Assembly: GCF_905171775.1 (NCBI RefSeq)
Contig: NC_053492.1
Span: 282,506,938 to 282,570,937 of the forward strand
Origin: Rana temporaria
Taxonomy: Eukaryota > Chordata > Amphibia > Anura > Ranidae
Direction: 5' to 3'
DNA length: 64,000 nucleotides
In this document: positions 1-12,785 of the stretch, piece by piece
Layout: every line of letters starts with the position of its first letter
Position numbering within the stretch: the first letter of the stretch is position 1
Notes under the pieces: generated by a model
The model's input: the letters and a program-made list of their open reading frames with translations, nothing else
Told to the model about the DNA's origin: nothing
Database searches by the model: none
Translations under genes and position numbers: made by a program

Positions 1-526
1 TGAAAATGTAAAAAAAAGAATAATCATGTGCATGGAAAATTTTAAAAAAATGAATTTTTGCTTGAACACGATGAGACAATGGAAGTCAATAGTGCTTCAC
101 CCCATTCACTAAGTTCTAGGGAAATTTCTCTTGCAAAGGGCAACTTCCCTTGCAAAGTGAACAGTCTTTTTGCATTCAGTAAATCATCATCTGAATGTCC
201 AAACTATGTCCAGTTTCATAAATTGTTGGATTGATGTAAATAACCCAGTGGTGTTTTAAATGTTATCCTGCTTTGGGGTTGTAGAATCACAGGAAATAAA
301 TGCCGTACAAGTGCTTCCTGGGTTTCCACAGAAGAATGTCACTTTTCATATGTGATAACAGGTGACAACTTCTCTTTATCAGTATGCAATTGCTGACTAG
401 TATTCTAGTGTTTCTTTTCTCCCTCAGGTTCTCTACCTCACTCAGCTAATGTCACCCCTGTGCTGATGGAGAGGGACAGGGGAGGGGCAAACAAGTATCC
501 TGTGCAGGCGCCCAACATCCTTCTTC
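1..526. other. Unassigned unique-looking sequence
   Basis: I see no convincing coding exon, terminal repeat or tandem repeat here. The sequence is moderately AT-rich and ends where the first TTAA-flanked element begins. Confidence 0.4.
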
Positions 527-530
527 TTAA

Positions 531-1312
531 CCGTTTCTTTACCGAGTCATTGTAAAATGACGTCGGCAGGAACCTTCCCTCTCTCCGGATGGACGTTATA
601 TGACGTACTGGGTTTCCCGGCCATCTAGGGGGCGCACACGCGCGCACCGCATCGCTCGGGACCCAGTGCGTGTGCCAGGCGGCCGCGATGTCCGCTGGGC
701 ACCCGCGATTGCCCGCCATCACAGCAGGACTGTGCAAACACACAGATCCATGTCCTGTCAGAGGAGAGGAGACCGATGTGTGTTTCCAGTATGAATGTGA
801 ATGGTCCCAAAAACATGTTAAAAGTATCCGATATGTCCGTCGCAATGTCACGGTCACAATAAAAATCACAGATCGCCGCCATTACTAGTAAAAAAAATAA
901 AAAAAATAAAAATGCCATAAATCTATCTCCTATTTTGTAGACGCTATAACGTTTGAGCAAACCAATCAATATACGCATATTTCGATTTTTTTTACCAAAA
1001 ATATGTAGAAGAATACATATCGGCCTAAACTTTTATTTATTTTTTAAATTGTGATATTTATTAAATCAAAAAATATTGTGCTTTTTTCAAAATTGTCGCT
1101 CTTTTTCTGTTTATAGCGCAAAAAATTAAAACAGCAGAGGTGATCAAATACCACCAAACAAAAGCTCTATTTGTGGGGGGAAAAAAACATGAAGATTAAA
1201 ATTGGGTACAGTGATGCATGACCGCGCAATTGTCATTCAAAGTGCGACAGCACTTCAAAACTAAAAATTGGTCTGGGCAGGAAGGGGGTGAAAATGCCCT
1301 GTATTGAAATGG
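531..1312. mobile_element. TTAA-flanked MITE, copy 1 (piggyBac-like, non-autonomous)
   Basis: TTAA occurs at 527-530 and again at 1313-1316. The inner ends CCGTTTC and GAAATGG are imperfect inverted repeats. The AT-rich interior (about 790-1250) carries the family core, including GCGCAAAAAATTAAAAC and CAAATACCACCAAACAAAAG, shared with the copies at 11009, 13595 and 34427. The GC-rich half (about 560-770) differs from the other copies. TTAA duplication with CC-starting termini is the known signature of piggyBac-type transposition. Assignment to that superfamily is inference because no transposase is present. Confidence 0.7.
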
Positions 1313-1734
1313 TTAACCGATGATGTCATTGGTTGTTATGATGCTGGCGGCTAGAAGGTTGTAATGGTGCACAATGAAAACTTGTTGCTTTATGTGACTA
1401 AAAGTTAGGCTTGATCCACCCACTGGCTTGTATACATTTTTTTAGTAGAGGTGATGGACTATGGTTCAGAAGGAATGGGCGATAATCCCTAATGGAACTA
1501 TACAGGAAAAGTCCCCCAATATATGGGATTATATCAGGCCAGAGTATAGGAAAAATATATAGCAAAAAGATGTATATATAAAAAAAGTACAAATTGTATT
1601 ATTGTATGATTAATAAGCTGACATACATGAGGAAAAGACTGGTGTGCAATAAAAAGAACCATAAGTACATAACTTAAATACATATCATGGCATGATGGTG
1701 ATTGCTTTATACAGCTGATCAAAAACTGCTACAT

Positions 1735-1785
1735 GCAGTGGAACCGCAACGCGTTTCAAAATAAAGATTCCTTCTCTTCTGATTT
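1735..1785 (-). other. Decayed hammerhead-ribozyme-like motif
   Basis: On the - strand a CAGAAGA stretch is followed about 17 nt later by GAAACGCGTTGCGG, the order of a hammerhead core (CUGANGA, stem II, GAAA, short stem III). The first box has one mismatch and stem II is poor, so this can only be a relic. Hammerhead motifs are known in Penelope-like elements, and similar motifs occur at 27942 and 30690 in this window. Confidence 0.3.
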
Positions 1786-1853
1786 TTTTTTGATAGGAAA
1801 GAGCAGAATAGATGTTCTATTAAATTAAAAAAAAACATGTAATAATATACATC

Positions 1854-3979
1854 TAGTAGACCAACGGCAATGGTCAAGGTTAATGGTAAACTGTCATCTC
1901 CCTTTGAAATGTATAACGGGACCAGACAAGGGTGCCCGCTCTCGTCACTTCTATATGTACTAACGCTGGAACCTTTTTTGGCAACTCTTCGAAATAATCC
2001 AAAAATAGAGGGGGCGAGAGTAGGCGAAGAAGAACACAAGATAGCGGCATACGCCGATGATATTTAAATGTATATAACTAACCCAAAGGTGACCTTGCCA
2101 AATATAGCTAAGGAAATAAAAAAGTACGGTGAACTTTCGAACTTCAAAATAAATCCCATAAAAACAGAAATTCTAAATATAGGACTGGAGAAAAAAGAAG
2201 AACTTGCGTTGCAAAAACAATATTCATACACGTGGGTGAAAGGAGAACTAACATATCTGGGGGTTAAATTGACATCTACGGTAGATGGTTTGGATCTTGC
2301 CAACTTTATCCCTTTGCTAAACGAGATAAAAATAGATCTAAAAAAAATGCAATAAAAGCACTGTCATGGCTAGGAAGGATAAATGCTTTTAAGATGGTTA
2401 CCCTCCCAAAAATAACATATAAATTCCAGATGTTACCTATTGATATCCCACAGAGTTTCTTCAAGACTATTAAAACAATGTTGATAAAATATATATGGAA
2501 AAACAAAAATGCAAGAGTAAACTTTGCAACATTAACAAGAGGAAAAAAACATGGAGGATTAGCAGCACCGGATATAAAGAGATATTATAAGGCCACGATC
2601 ATTGCACAAATGGTAGAATGGGGAAACAAACACAAAGAGAATGAAAAAAAATGGATTTGAATGGAAAATAGTATAAGTAAAACAGCACTTCACAAAAATG
2701 TATGGATACCACGAAAGTATAGAATGTTGGATGTGGACACGCACAAACTAACAAAGAATGTTTTCAAAGTTTGGGACTTAATGCACAAACAGAATAAATG
2801 GACTTGTAATTCACCTTTAATTTCACTTACGGAAACTAATTTTTTTATACTGGGGAAAAGGACACGGTTTGGAAACAAGATGGGGGCTGCACAAATAAAG
2901 GACATTATAGAACAGGGAAAGATAAAAACATTCCTGGAGATAAAAGAAAAAAATAGGTGGGATATCAACCACTGGGAATATATACAACTAAAACATCTTA
3001 TAAATTCAATACCTACAACGTTAAGAGATAAAAAGAAATTAACCCCCTTAGAGAGGTTGTTCTCTACGCAAACTCCAGTAAAACACGTGATATCAAGAGT
3101 ATATCAAATTCTGACAGAATTAGAACTACAAGGAAAACCTTATTTTATAGTGAAATGGGAAAAACAAATAAGTAAGGAATTTGAGGACCAACAAGTTGAA
3201 AGAATTATAGCATCCGTACATAACACTGCAACTGATATGAATACAATTGAAATGAACTACAAATGATGATCAAGATGGCATAGGACACCTGAAGTGATCC
3301 ATAAATTCAATAAAGATAAAACCCCACTGTGTTGGAGAGAATGTGGACAGATTGGAACTACACATATATGGTGGGACTGCCCAAAGATAAAGGAATATTG
3401 GCAGGAAATTCAGGAATTAGTGGTAGTAATAACTGGAGAAAAGATAGCTAATAGCATACAAGCTTGTGTGTTCCATGACCGAAAAGAATCAAATACAAGA
3501 TACAGGAAAACATTAATCCCACCATTAATAAATGCTGCAAAAGGACCAATACCAAAAAATTGGCTAAATAAAAAAAAAACTACATAAAAGAATGGTTTGA
3601 AAGAGTTGAAAACTACAACAGGATGGAATATCTAAGTAGCTGCGATGTGAGCCAACTCAATAAACATAACAAAAAATGGAGACAGTGGAAAGACTTTAAA
3701 ACATCGGAGGAATATCTGGGGAAAATAATGGAGAAATAGAAAGGAAGGAACAAACCATTAGGAGATCGGGGAGGGAAGGGAGGAGGGAAGGGGGAAAAGA
3801 AGGGGGGGGGGAGAATAAAAAATAAATAAATAAATAAAATGAAGTAAAAAGATAAATATAAAAAACAGTATAGATAACCACAAATGATGCGAAACTGAAG
3901 TAGAGACAATATTTATGAATAAATGAAATCATGAGCAAGTCTCTTGCTGTGGTTGAGTTTGACGTGGTTAAAAAAAAAA
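1854..3979 (+). mobile_element. 5'-truncated L1-type LINE insertion
   Basis: The insert is bounded by a perfect 14-bp TSD, TAATAATATACATC, at 1840-1853 and 3980-3993, and ends in a short poly-A run. It holds only the 3' part of ORF2 plus a purine-rich 3' UTR with a G-rich tract at 3760-3815. Truncation at the 5' end, the poly-A tail and the TSD are the standard products of target-primed reverse transcription. About 2.1 kb of a normal 6-7 kb element remains. Confidence 0.85.
1870..3590 (+). pseudogene. L1 ORF2 fragment: reverse transcriptase to C-terminal CCHC region
   Basis: The sequence enters in the middle of the reverse transcriptase: a GTRQGCPLSSLLYVLTLEP block at 1915-1970, then the catalytic box read as AAYADDI around 2045-2065, which is followed at once by an in-frame TAA. 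The reading continues in the same frame to about 2355 and shifts frame before 2394. It then runs to 3590 with in-frame stops near 2660 and 3266. The C-terminal knuckle CWRECGQIGTTHIWWDCP at about 3331-3384 is the L1-type CCHC motif. Endonuclease and the N-terminal RT fingers are missing. The stops and the shift make this copy non-functional. Confidence 0.85.
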
Positions 3980-4002
3980 TAATAATATACATCCACAGGA
4001 CA

Positions 4003-4003
<1 letters not shown>

Positions 4004-4051
<48 letters not shown>
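4004..4051. repeat. (TA)n microsatellite
   Basis: Uninterrupted TA dinucleotides for about 48 bp, directly downstream of the L1 3' TSD. Confidence 0.95.
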
Positions 4052-4052
<1 letters not shown>

Positions 4053-4111
4053 TGTATATATTTTTTTAAAGGTTTCTTTTTATTTTGATGTTAAATATAT
4101 TTACTGTAGAA

Positions 4112-4330
4112 TATACCGTATTTATCGTCGTATACCGCGCACTTTTTTGCCCTAAATATCAGGGCAAAATCGTGGGTGCGCGATACCCGCTTCCCGCGCC
4201 GAGTTTGAACCACTGCGCCGGCATATACCGAGCGCAGTACACTCGGGTATAGTCGGGCAGGCTCGGCTCCTCTCGCGGTCACGTCCTGGACTTACAGGAC
4301 GCACAGGATAAGCCGAACCGAACTCTGAAT
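4112..4330. repeat. Small palindromic MITE-like segment
   Basis: It begins with ATACCGTATTTATCGTCG and contains internal self-complementary words (GCGCACTTTTTTGCCCTAAA against AGGGCAAAATCGTGGGTGCG). The right boundary is not clear and no TSD is readable, so the element class is open. Confidence 0.4.
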
Positions 4331-4451
4331 CTAAGCCGACCTAAGTTTAAGTGTATTCTCTAACAGAGATACACTTAAACATATCTAAGATAGGACGGCT
4401 TGTGCCATTGCCATTGCCATTGCGGCCGGCCTAGATTATTTAAATGAGGGG

Positions 4452-4962
4452 ATACGCCGATTCACGAGCGTACGCCGGGCCTACACCGTCGCATTAAGTC
4501 GTTTCCGTACGCGATAGGCCACCTAAAGTTATTCCACCTATGAGGTGGAATAACAATGTTAAGTATGGCCGCCGTTCCCGCCGCGAGGTTCGAATTTTTT
4601 ACGTCGTTTGCGCAAGTCATCCGCGAATCGGGATTTACGTCGTTTATGTATGCGTCAAAATCAATAGGCCCGTACGGCCTACTTAGCCGCAATGCGCACT
4701 GGGAAATGTAGTCGCCCGGCGCATGCGCAGTGTAAAAAAACATCAAAAAACGTGAGGTCAAGCCTCATTTCCATACTACACGCCCCCCCTCCCAGTCATT
4801 TGAATTAGGCACCCTTACGCCCGCTCATTTTAGGCTACGCCGCCGAAAATTTGAAGGTAAGTGGTTTTAGAATCACTACTAGCCCAAAAAATTTACGGCG
4901 GTGTAGCCTAAAAAGACTAGGCTAGGCGTCCTAATTTTAGGCGCCCGTACGTGAATCTACCT
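4452..4962. mobile_element. TACG-rich self-complementary MITE, copy 1
   Basis: The ends GATTCACGAGCGTACG and CGTACGTGAATC are inverted relative to each other. The interior shares the stretch from GTTAAGTATGGCCG through TTTTTTACGTCGTTTGCG with the copy at 17342-18094. CpG is high for this genome. Boundaries are approximate because no TSD is clear. Confidence 0.5.
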
Positions 4963-7074
4963 ATTAATGTGAAATTGGCTTACTGTAGCTTAACGAGCAA
5001 TAAAGTGCCTAAACCTCAATCAATTGCCCTGAAACTTTGCACAACTAAAGATCTCAACATCCCAAACCTATTCTATGTGTTTCGTGCGATGTGTTCCACA
5101 AGGCAAATTAGGGACATTAAGCTTGTTTTTTTGGGAGCTTAACGTACAGAAAAGACTTTAAATGTTAACCTATTTCCCTCAAACTTCACACAATAGAAGG
5201 CTCTATCCATGCCAACACATTCTGAAAATGTCAGCTTATTTGGTTAATCACACCAAAATTTATTCACATTAAGCTATATTTTACAATGCTAAAACATTTA
5301 ATGTGAAATTGGCTTAATGTAGCTTAACGAGCAATAAAGTGCCTAAACCTCAATCAATTGCCCTGAAACTTTGCACAACTAAATACAGGGCCGTCTTTAA
5401 TATGGTTTGGGCTCTGGGCAAACATTTTTTTTGGGCCCCCCTTCAGCTTATTTTGGGCCTGGCTGGTTCGCATGTATGTGTTTTGGCGGTCCTCGTTTGT
5501 GCAGGTACAGCAGCCCATTGATTTGAATGGGCTGCCATGCCTTTGTTTCCTGCAGAAAAAAGGTGCATTCAGCATTTTAAAAATACAGTTGCCTTGAAAT
5601 CCATTCTGCTTTTGCACCATGCTACTTACCTGCAGTTCTTGCACACACAAACGCACTGGGTTTTTAAAAGCGTGACCTAAACGTCTAAAAATGCAGCAAG
5701 TTTGACAGTGCGGGAACTGCAGATAAGTCACAGCAGACAGCAGAATGGACAGACAGTGCTGTATTTCAGTGCTTGATGGGCATAGGCGTGCCGTGTGTGC
5801 AGCCTATTACATGAGGCATGTGCTTTTCTTTGCAGGAAACGCAGGCATGGCGGCCCATGCAAATGAATGGGCTGCTGTGCCTGCGTAAATGTGGGCCGCC
5901 AAAACACATACATGTGAACCAGCCAGGCCCAAAATAAGCCCATCAAGCAGTTAAATACAGACAGTAATGCCATGTGCTCTGAGGCCTTACTCAGCCTGGA
6001 CTGCAGGTCTGGTCTGTGATTTAAAGAGTTCCTCGATTTTACACATGGCATGGCATGGGGTCCCATGGTGCTAAAGCAGAATGGACAGACGGTGCTGTGA
6101 CCCCATGCCATGCCATGTGTAAAATAGAGGAACTTTTTTAAAACACTGACCAGACCTGCAGTGAATCATCAAATATTATAAAGACTTTGGGCACACTCTA
6201 CAGAAAACTTCTATTTACAATATAGATTAGCAAACAGTGACATACCTTGAGGAGCAGGACATGAAGAAGTCAGCCTCTGGAAGAGCAAACTGGGGATGTT
6301 ATAAAATCACATTCTAATTCACTTTTATATACAAGCAGCACCCAGTGGCAGGAAGGGAGAAGTGCACGTCTAAAGGGAAGCCAGGGGTGCTGTACATTTT
6401 AAAACACTGGGAAGGGAAGCAGTACTGTCACTGGCTGTGTGCCGCTGATGATTTTCAGCCTGATTTGTGGGCAGCACAGGGGCCTAACGGGCGGCAGGGC
6501 CGCCATCAGGAATTATGGGGCCACTAACACAGCTTCAGGCATGGGCCCCCTGGAGCAGAGAACCGCCTGAACCGCCTGAAATTGAGAAGCAGGGGGTGGT
6601 GCTGCCGCGAATTTAGAAGCGGAGGCCCTTACCAAAAAAAAAGAAATAAAGAAAGAAATAAAGAAAAATAGATATAAAAAAAGGGGTGTAGGACCTCTGG
6701 GCCCTTTAATAAAAAGAAAAAAAGAAATAAAAAAATATATATAAAACATGTATATATATATTTTTTAAAAAGGGGGTTGCCATCTGGGGCCCTGGGGACC
6801 TCTGGGCCCTTTAATAATTTTTTTTTATAAAAATAAATTACAAAAAAAAGGAGGTTGCCATCCGGGACCTCTGGGCCCTTTAATAAAAAATAAAAATATA
6901 TATATAAAAAATAAACATTTATATAAAAAAAGGGGGGGGGTTGCCATCCAATGCCTGGGGACCTCTGGGCCCTTTAATAAAAAATAAAAATATATATATA
7001 AAAAATAAACATTTATATAAAAAAAGGGGGGGTTGCCATCCAATGCCCTGGGGACCTCTGGGCCCTTTTAATAA

Positions 7075-7106
<32 letters not shown>

Positions 7107-7202
7107 CAAAAAATAAAAAAAATAAACATTTATAAAAAAAATAAAAAAGGGTGTTTGCCACATGGGGCCCTGGGGACTTCTGAGCCCTTTAATAAAAAAA
7201 AA

Positions 7203-7350
<148 letters not shown>

Positions 7351-7445
7351 AAATAAAAAGAAAAAAAAGAAATAAAATAATATGAAAAAAAAATTATAAA
7401 AAAAAGGGGGGTTGCCATCCAGGGCCCTGGGGACCTCTGGGTCCT

Positions 7446-7566
<121 letters not shown>

Positions 7567-9309
7567 AATAAAGAAATATATAAAAAAATATTTTTTTTAT
7601 AAAAAAAAAGGGGGGTTGTCATCCAGGGCCCTGGGGAACTACGGGCCCCTGGGGACCCCCAGACCTCTAAAAAAAAAATTGGCCCTTTAATAAAAAATAA
7701 AATAAAAATATATTAAAAAAATATATTTTTTTTAGTTAAAAATATATAAAAAAAGTGGGGTTGCCATCTGGGGCCCTGGGGACCCCTGAAAAAATTGGCC
7801 CTTTAATAAAAAAACCTCTAAAAAAAATTGGCCCTTTAATAAAAAATAAAATAAAAATGTATTAAAAATATATATTTTTATTTAAAAATAAATAAAAAAA
7901 GGGGGGTTGCCATCTGGGGCCCTGGGGACCTCCGGACCCCTAAAAAGGGGGTTGCTTTGGGCCCCCTACAGTGACAGGGCCCTGGGCACCTGAGCAGCTG
8001 CCCCATTTGCCCTGTGTTAAAGACGGCCCTGACTAAATATCTCAACATTCCAAACCTATCCTATGCATTTCGTGCGATTTGGTGTTCCACAAGGCAAACT
8101 AGGGACATTAAGCTTGTTTATTCGGGAGCTTAACAAGCAAAAAAGTGCCTAAACCTCAATCAATTGCCCTGAAACTTTGCACGTCCCAAGATCTCGAACT
8201 TCCAAACCTATCCAATGTGTTTCGTGCAATTTGGTGTTCCACAAGGCAAACTAGGGACATTAAGCTTGTTTTTTGGGAAGGATAACGTACAGAAAGGACC
8301 TTAAATGTTAACCAATTTCCCCCAAACTTCACACAATAGAAGGCTCTATCCATGCCAACATATTCAGAAAATTTCAGCTCATTTGGTTAATCACACCAAA
8401 CGTTATTCACATTAAGCTATATTTTACAATGCTAAAACATTTAACGTGAAATTGGCTTAATGTAGCTTAACGAGCAAAAAAGTGCCTTAACCTCAATCAA
8501 TTGCCCTAAAACGTTGCACATCCCAAGATCTCGACCTTTTAAACCCATACAAGAAGTGTCCAGTGATTTGGTGTCCCACAAGGCAAACTAGGGACATTAA
8601 GCTTGTTTTTTTGGGAGCTTAATGTGGATTAACGTACGAAAAATACCTTAAATTTTAACCATTTCCCCCAAACTTCACGCAGTAGAAGACTCTATCCATT
8701 CCACAAAATTTCAGCTCATTTGGTTAATCACACCAAACGTTATTCACATTAAGCTATATTTTACAATGCTAAAACATTTAACGTGAAATTGGCTTAATGT
8801 AGCTTAATGTAGCTTAACGAGCAAAAAAGTGCCTTAACCTCAATCAATTGCCCTGAAACTTTGCACATCCTAAGATCTCGAACTTTCAAACCTATACAAT
8901 AAGTTTCCAGTGATTTGGTGTCCCATAAGGCAAACTAGGGACATAACGCTTAACGTACGAAAAAGATTTTAAATGTTAACCATTTTCCCCCAAACTTCAC
9001 ACAGTAGAAGACTCTATCCATAAAGCTACCCAAGAAGTGTCATGCGATTTAGTGTTCTACAAGGCAAACTACGGACATTAAGCTTGTTATTTTGGGAGCT
9101 TAACGTACAGAAAAGACCTTAAATGTTAACCAATTTCTCCCAAACTTCAGCTCATTTGGTTAATCACACCAGAAGTTATTCACATTAAGCTATATTTTAC
9201 AATGCTAAAACATTTAATGTGAAATTGGCTTAATGTAGCTTAATGTGGCTTAACGAGCAAAAGAACTCCTTAACCTCAATCAATTGCCCTGAAACTTTGC
9301 ACAGCCTAA

Positions 9310-9801
9310 GGCCGGGTACTAACGAGCAAACATGTACGATGAAACCGGTCCGTCGGACCGTTTTCACCGTACATGTCTGCCCGAGGGCTTCTGTACGATG
9401 GCTGTACTAACCATCGTACAGAAGTCCGCGCGTAAACAATACGCGGGGCGTGGCCGCGTCGTCGCCGCGACGATGACGCGGCGATGACACGGCGACGTGG
9501 GCGGGCCTGCCATTTAAATGCTTCCAGGCATGCGTCGAACTCATTCGACGCATGCGAGGGACGGCGGGCGCTCGGACATGTACGGTAGGTCTGTACTGAC
9601 GACCATACATGTCCGAGCGGGCAGGATTCCAGTGGACGGTTTTAAAACACGTCCAGGAATATTTGTCTGCTGGGAAAAGGCCCGGCGGGCAAATGTTTGC
9701 TGGAAATCTGCCCACTCGCGCCTACACACGACCAAACATGTATGCTGAAACTGGTCCGCGGACCAGTTTCAGCATACATGTTTGGTCGTGTGTACGGGGC
9801 C
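9310..9801. mobile_element. Nested-palindrome element NPE-A
   Basis: This 492-bp element is flanked by TAA at 9307-9309 and 9802-9804. The satellite monomer gives the empty site (GCACAGCCTAAGATCTC). The ends GGCCGGGTACT... and ...GTACGGGGCC are inverted repeats. Inside are several hairpins in series: 9329-9377, 9387-9424, 9518-9556 and 9737-9783. Between them lies a CpG-rich core, GACGATGACGCGGCGA, with variants. A 3-bp TAA/TTA duplication with GGCC ends fits PIF/Harbinger-type MITEs. There is no coding capacity. Confidence 0.8.
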
Positions 9802-10052
9802 TAAGATCTCAACTTTTCAAACCTATCCTATAAGTTTCAAGCAAGTTCTACAAGACAACTAGTGACATTAAGCGTTTTTTGGGGAGCTTAACGTACTTAA
9901 ATGGTAACCAATTTCCCCCAAACTTCACACAATAGAAGGTTCTATCCATGCCAACATATTCTGAAATTTCAGCTCATTTGGTTAATCACACCAAAAGTCA
10001 GTCACATTTTACAACCCTAAATCATGTGGCTTAGTGTAAAAAGAGCATAATG

Positions 10053-10680
10053 CAGTAGCGTACTAAGTCGAGGGCGGGGGGGTGTGCCGCACCAGGGGGG
10101 TGTCAGGCCGGCGCCCCCCTCCGTGACTGAAGACTTGGCAGAGACAGCAGGCAGCATGGCGTGGTGACAGGGAGGCAGCCTAGGTAACACACAGCAGGCC
10201 GAAGCCACCTAGCTTTGCAGGTGGGGTGCGAGCCACACCCGAGTGATACCCATCCCATCGGCAGACCCGGGACCCGGCCGCAAAGATCCCCTTCTCTCGT
10301 GGCCGCTGCAGCTCTGATAAGTCTCGGCTGTGACTGTCTCGCAGTCACACAGCCGAGCAGAGTGAAGCCGTGCCGCCTCCCCCTCCTCCGTGTAGTCTAC
10401 AAGTGCTGTGTGTGCAGCACGCGGCACGCTGATCATCTGAGCCGAGCGAGGTGCATTACGGGTCTGAAGGGGGGGTGTCTGCACTGTTGTAGGGGGGGTC
10501 TGCACTGTAGGGGGGCTGTATTGTAGGGGGGCTCTGTATTGTAGGGGGGGCTGTATTGTAGGGGGGAGGGTCTGCACTGTAGGGGGGGTTGTTTTGTAGG
10601 GGGGGTGGTCTGTTTTGTAGGGGGGGTCTGTTTTGTAGGGGGGTCTGTATTGTAGGAGGGTCTGTATTGTAGAGGGGTCT
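10053..10680. mobile_element. hAT-like fragment with G-rich minisatellite
   Basis: It begins CAGTAGCGTACTAAG, resembling the CAGTGGCG end of the element at 28663. The distal part (about 10460-10680) is a minisatellite of GTAGGGGGG and TCTGTATTGT words with a period of about 20 bp. No matching right end or TSD is visible, so it is probably truncated. It sits at the centre of the satellite inverted repeat. Confidence 0.5.
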
Positions 10681-10896
10681 AAAAAAATTGGGCCAATTTT
10701 TTACTGTTTTGTTATTTTTTAATTATTGCGCAAATACCGTGCGAGATAAAAAGTTGCAATGACTGCCACTTTATTCCCAAGGGTGTCTGCTAAAAAAATA
10801 TATATAATGTTTGGGGGTTCTGAGTAATTTTCTAGCAAAAAAATGATGATTTTTACATAAAGGAGAGAAGTGCCAGAATAGGCGCAGCATGGAAGT
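10681..10896. mobile_element. Right end of a TTAA-type MITE
   Basis: The stretch ends in GGAAGTGG followed by TTAA, the right terminus of the TTAA family (compare 14584 and 35345). It includes the family-like GCGCAAATACCGTG. The left end is absent. Confidence 0.5.
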
Positions 10897-11004
10897 GGTT
10901 AAGCTAAATGTCAATCATCATGTGGGAAACCAAAATCCATAAAACGTTCAGGATAGGGTTGGGAAGATTAAAACTTTGTCTGTGCAAAGTTTCAAAGCTA
11001 TTGA
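10897..11004 (-). repeat. Diverged - oriented satellite monomer
   Basis: It reads AGCTAAATGTC, GGGAAACCAAAATCC, CATAAAACG, AGGATAGGGTTGGGAAG and TGTGCAAAGTTTCAAAGC. This is a diverged version of the reverse complement of the satellite unit and marks the start of the opposite arm. Confidence 0.6.
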
Positions 11005-11008
11005 TTAA

Positions 11009-11725
11009 CCACTTCAGCCCGGAAGGATTTGCCCCCCTATTGGCCAGGCCATTTTTTGCGATACTAGACTGCGTAGATATAACTGACAACTGCATGGTCG
11101 TGCGACGTTGTACCCAAACAAAATTGACGTCCTTTTTTCCCACAAATAGATCTTTCTTTTGGTGGTATTTGCTCATCACAGCGGTTTTATTTTTTGCGCT
11201 ATAAACCAAAAAAGAGCGACACTTTTGAAAAAAATAAACTTTTTTTTACTTTTTGCTAAAATAAACATCCCCAAAAAAATGTTTTATAAACAAGACGGAC
11301 ACACGGTCCGTCTTCATCCGATTCCCCATAGGGGAGAGCGGAGGAAAGACAGGGCGGTCTCTGCACAGTGTGCGGGGACCGCCCTGTCCGCCGACAGCTC
11401 AGCGGGGATTACGGATGATCCCGCTGAACCGACGGACACACACGGAGCGGACACAAAAACGGTCCGCTCCGTGTGAAAGAGGCCTTATGGCATTTTTATG
11501 GAATTTGTATTATTTATTTATTTTTTACTAGTAATGTCAGTGAGCTGCGATTTTTTTACCGGGACTGCAACATTATGGCGGACAGATTGGACACTTTTGA
11601 CACTTTTCGGGGACCATTGACATTAATAAAGCGATCAGTGCTATAAAAATGCTCTAATTACTGTGCAAATGTCACTGGCAGGGAAGGGGTTAACACTGGG
11701 GGGGGGGGGCGATCAAGGGGTTAAA
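11009..11725. mobile_element. TTAA-flanked MITE, copy 2, with an internal palindromic insertion
   Basis: It starts CCACTTCAGCCCGG after TTAA at 11005-11008 and contains the family core (CGTGCGACGTTG, CACAAATAGATCTTTC, TTGCGCTATAAACC). The core is interrupted at about 11290-11486 by a CpG-rich palindromic segment ending GTGTGAAAGAGGCCTTA, probably a relative of the NPE/Harbinger MITEs. The family body resumes at about 11490. The expected AAGTGG-TTAA right end is not seen, so the right border is approximate. Confidence 0.6.
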
Positions 11726-11784
11726 TGTGCAATGCGCATTGGGTCCCTCACCGTGCAGTGGGCACATGCCTGCTATGGCTCTTA

Positions 11785-11871
11785 AAGGACATTTCTTCAG
11801 TGTTGTCACATGAAAAGATAAAATATTTACAAAAATGTGAGGGGTGTACTTACTTTTGTGAGATACTGTAC
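11785..11871 (-). mobile_element. Tc1/mariner terminal repeat fragment
   Basis: The - strand reads TACAGTATCTCACAAAAGT, AAGTACACCCCTCACA, TTTTTGTAAATATTTTATC and TTCATGTGACAACACTGAAG. I recognise this as the terminal repeat of a Tc1-like family common in fish and frogs. Only one end is present. Confidence 0.6.
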
Positions 11872-12396
11872 CTCCTCTGTACAGTGTTTTTTCACAGAGC
11901 AGTTCTGATCCTTCTCTTCTCAGTTCCCTCCCTGGCGCTCCTGGCCACTCCCTCCTGCCAAATGCCCCCACAGCAAGCAGCTTGCTATGGGGCACTCGAG
12001 CCGAGCCGCAGCTTTGTGTGTTCATTTTAACAGAGAGCCATGGTTTGGCCCCACCCCCTCTCTCTCCTCCATCTGTCACTTGGCTCTCGGGTGGAGGCGC
12101 CACCATCTTCGATAAGGGAATCAGGAAGTGAAGCCTTGCAGCTTCACAGTCTGGCTCTTTACTGCGCAAGCTCGAGTCGCTCTGCATGATCCCACTGGTC
12201 CCTGCTGTCTTCTGGGACCTGTGTGTCTCCCAGAAGACAGTGGGTGGACGGAGGAGGCACCGGACGTGGCGTAGATATCCGTGGCTACTGCGGCTATCTA
12301 TGCCCAGTAGTGGGAGCAAAATACCTGTATTAGACAGGTATCAGCTTCCCCCTCCCCCTGAAAGTGGGGGAGGATTCCGAAAAATGGAACTCCGTT
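11872..12396. repeat. Fragment of a TTAA-ended MITE
   Basis: The right side ends GGAACTCCGTTTTAAG, the reverse of the ...TTAAAGTGGAGTTCC end of the element at 27087. The interior is GC-rich with no support for coding. The left end has been lost or replaced by the Tc1 terminal fragment. Confidence 0.4.
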
Positions 12397-12785
12397 TTAA
12401 GATAACACCGTAATACATAAAATTTTTATTTAAGGTCAAACAAGGCTTTCTTTCTGTGAATATTGTCCTGCAACAGTATTTTTTTTTTTTTTGCAATCCT
12501 TAGACAATTTAATGTATAAAAACTAAACAAAAGGCATTTTTTTTCAGCAGTAAATATATGTAAAAAGTTGTAAAAAAAATATTAATAAGAAAAGCAAACA
12601 AAAACCAAAAAAAAAGTTTAACTATTAGACAAATAAAAGAAAAAAGAAAAAAAATCACCAAGAAAATTACAATTGAAGAGAGAAGGAGAATTTTTAATCA
12701 GTGCTGATTAGAGAAAACTAAAGGGTTAATAAGGGGTTCTACAGAGGATGTTTAATTAGAAAAAAAAAAATAAATTTGCCTTGTC
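12397..12785. other. AT-rich unassigned stretch
   Basis: Long A and T runs with no terminal repeats and no open frame worth reporting. It separates the MITE fragment from the - oriented satellite arm. Confidence 0.5.

Noticed and set aside
9407..9833. Overlapping open frames on both strands
   Set aside because: They fall in NPE-A, where palindromic, stop-poor GC-rich sequence makes chance frames.
10103..10577. Open frames in GC-rich sequence
   Set aside because: Inside a hAT-like fragment and G-rich minisatellite, with no protein similarity.
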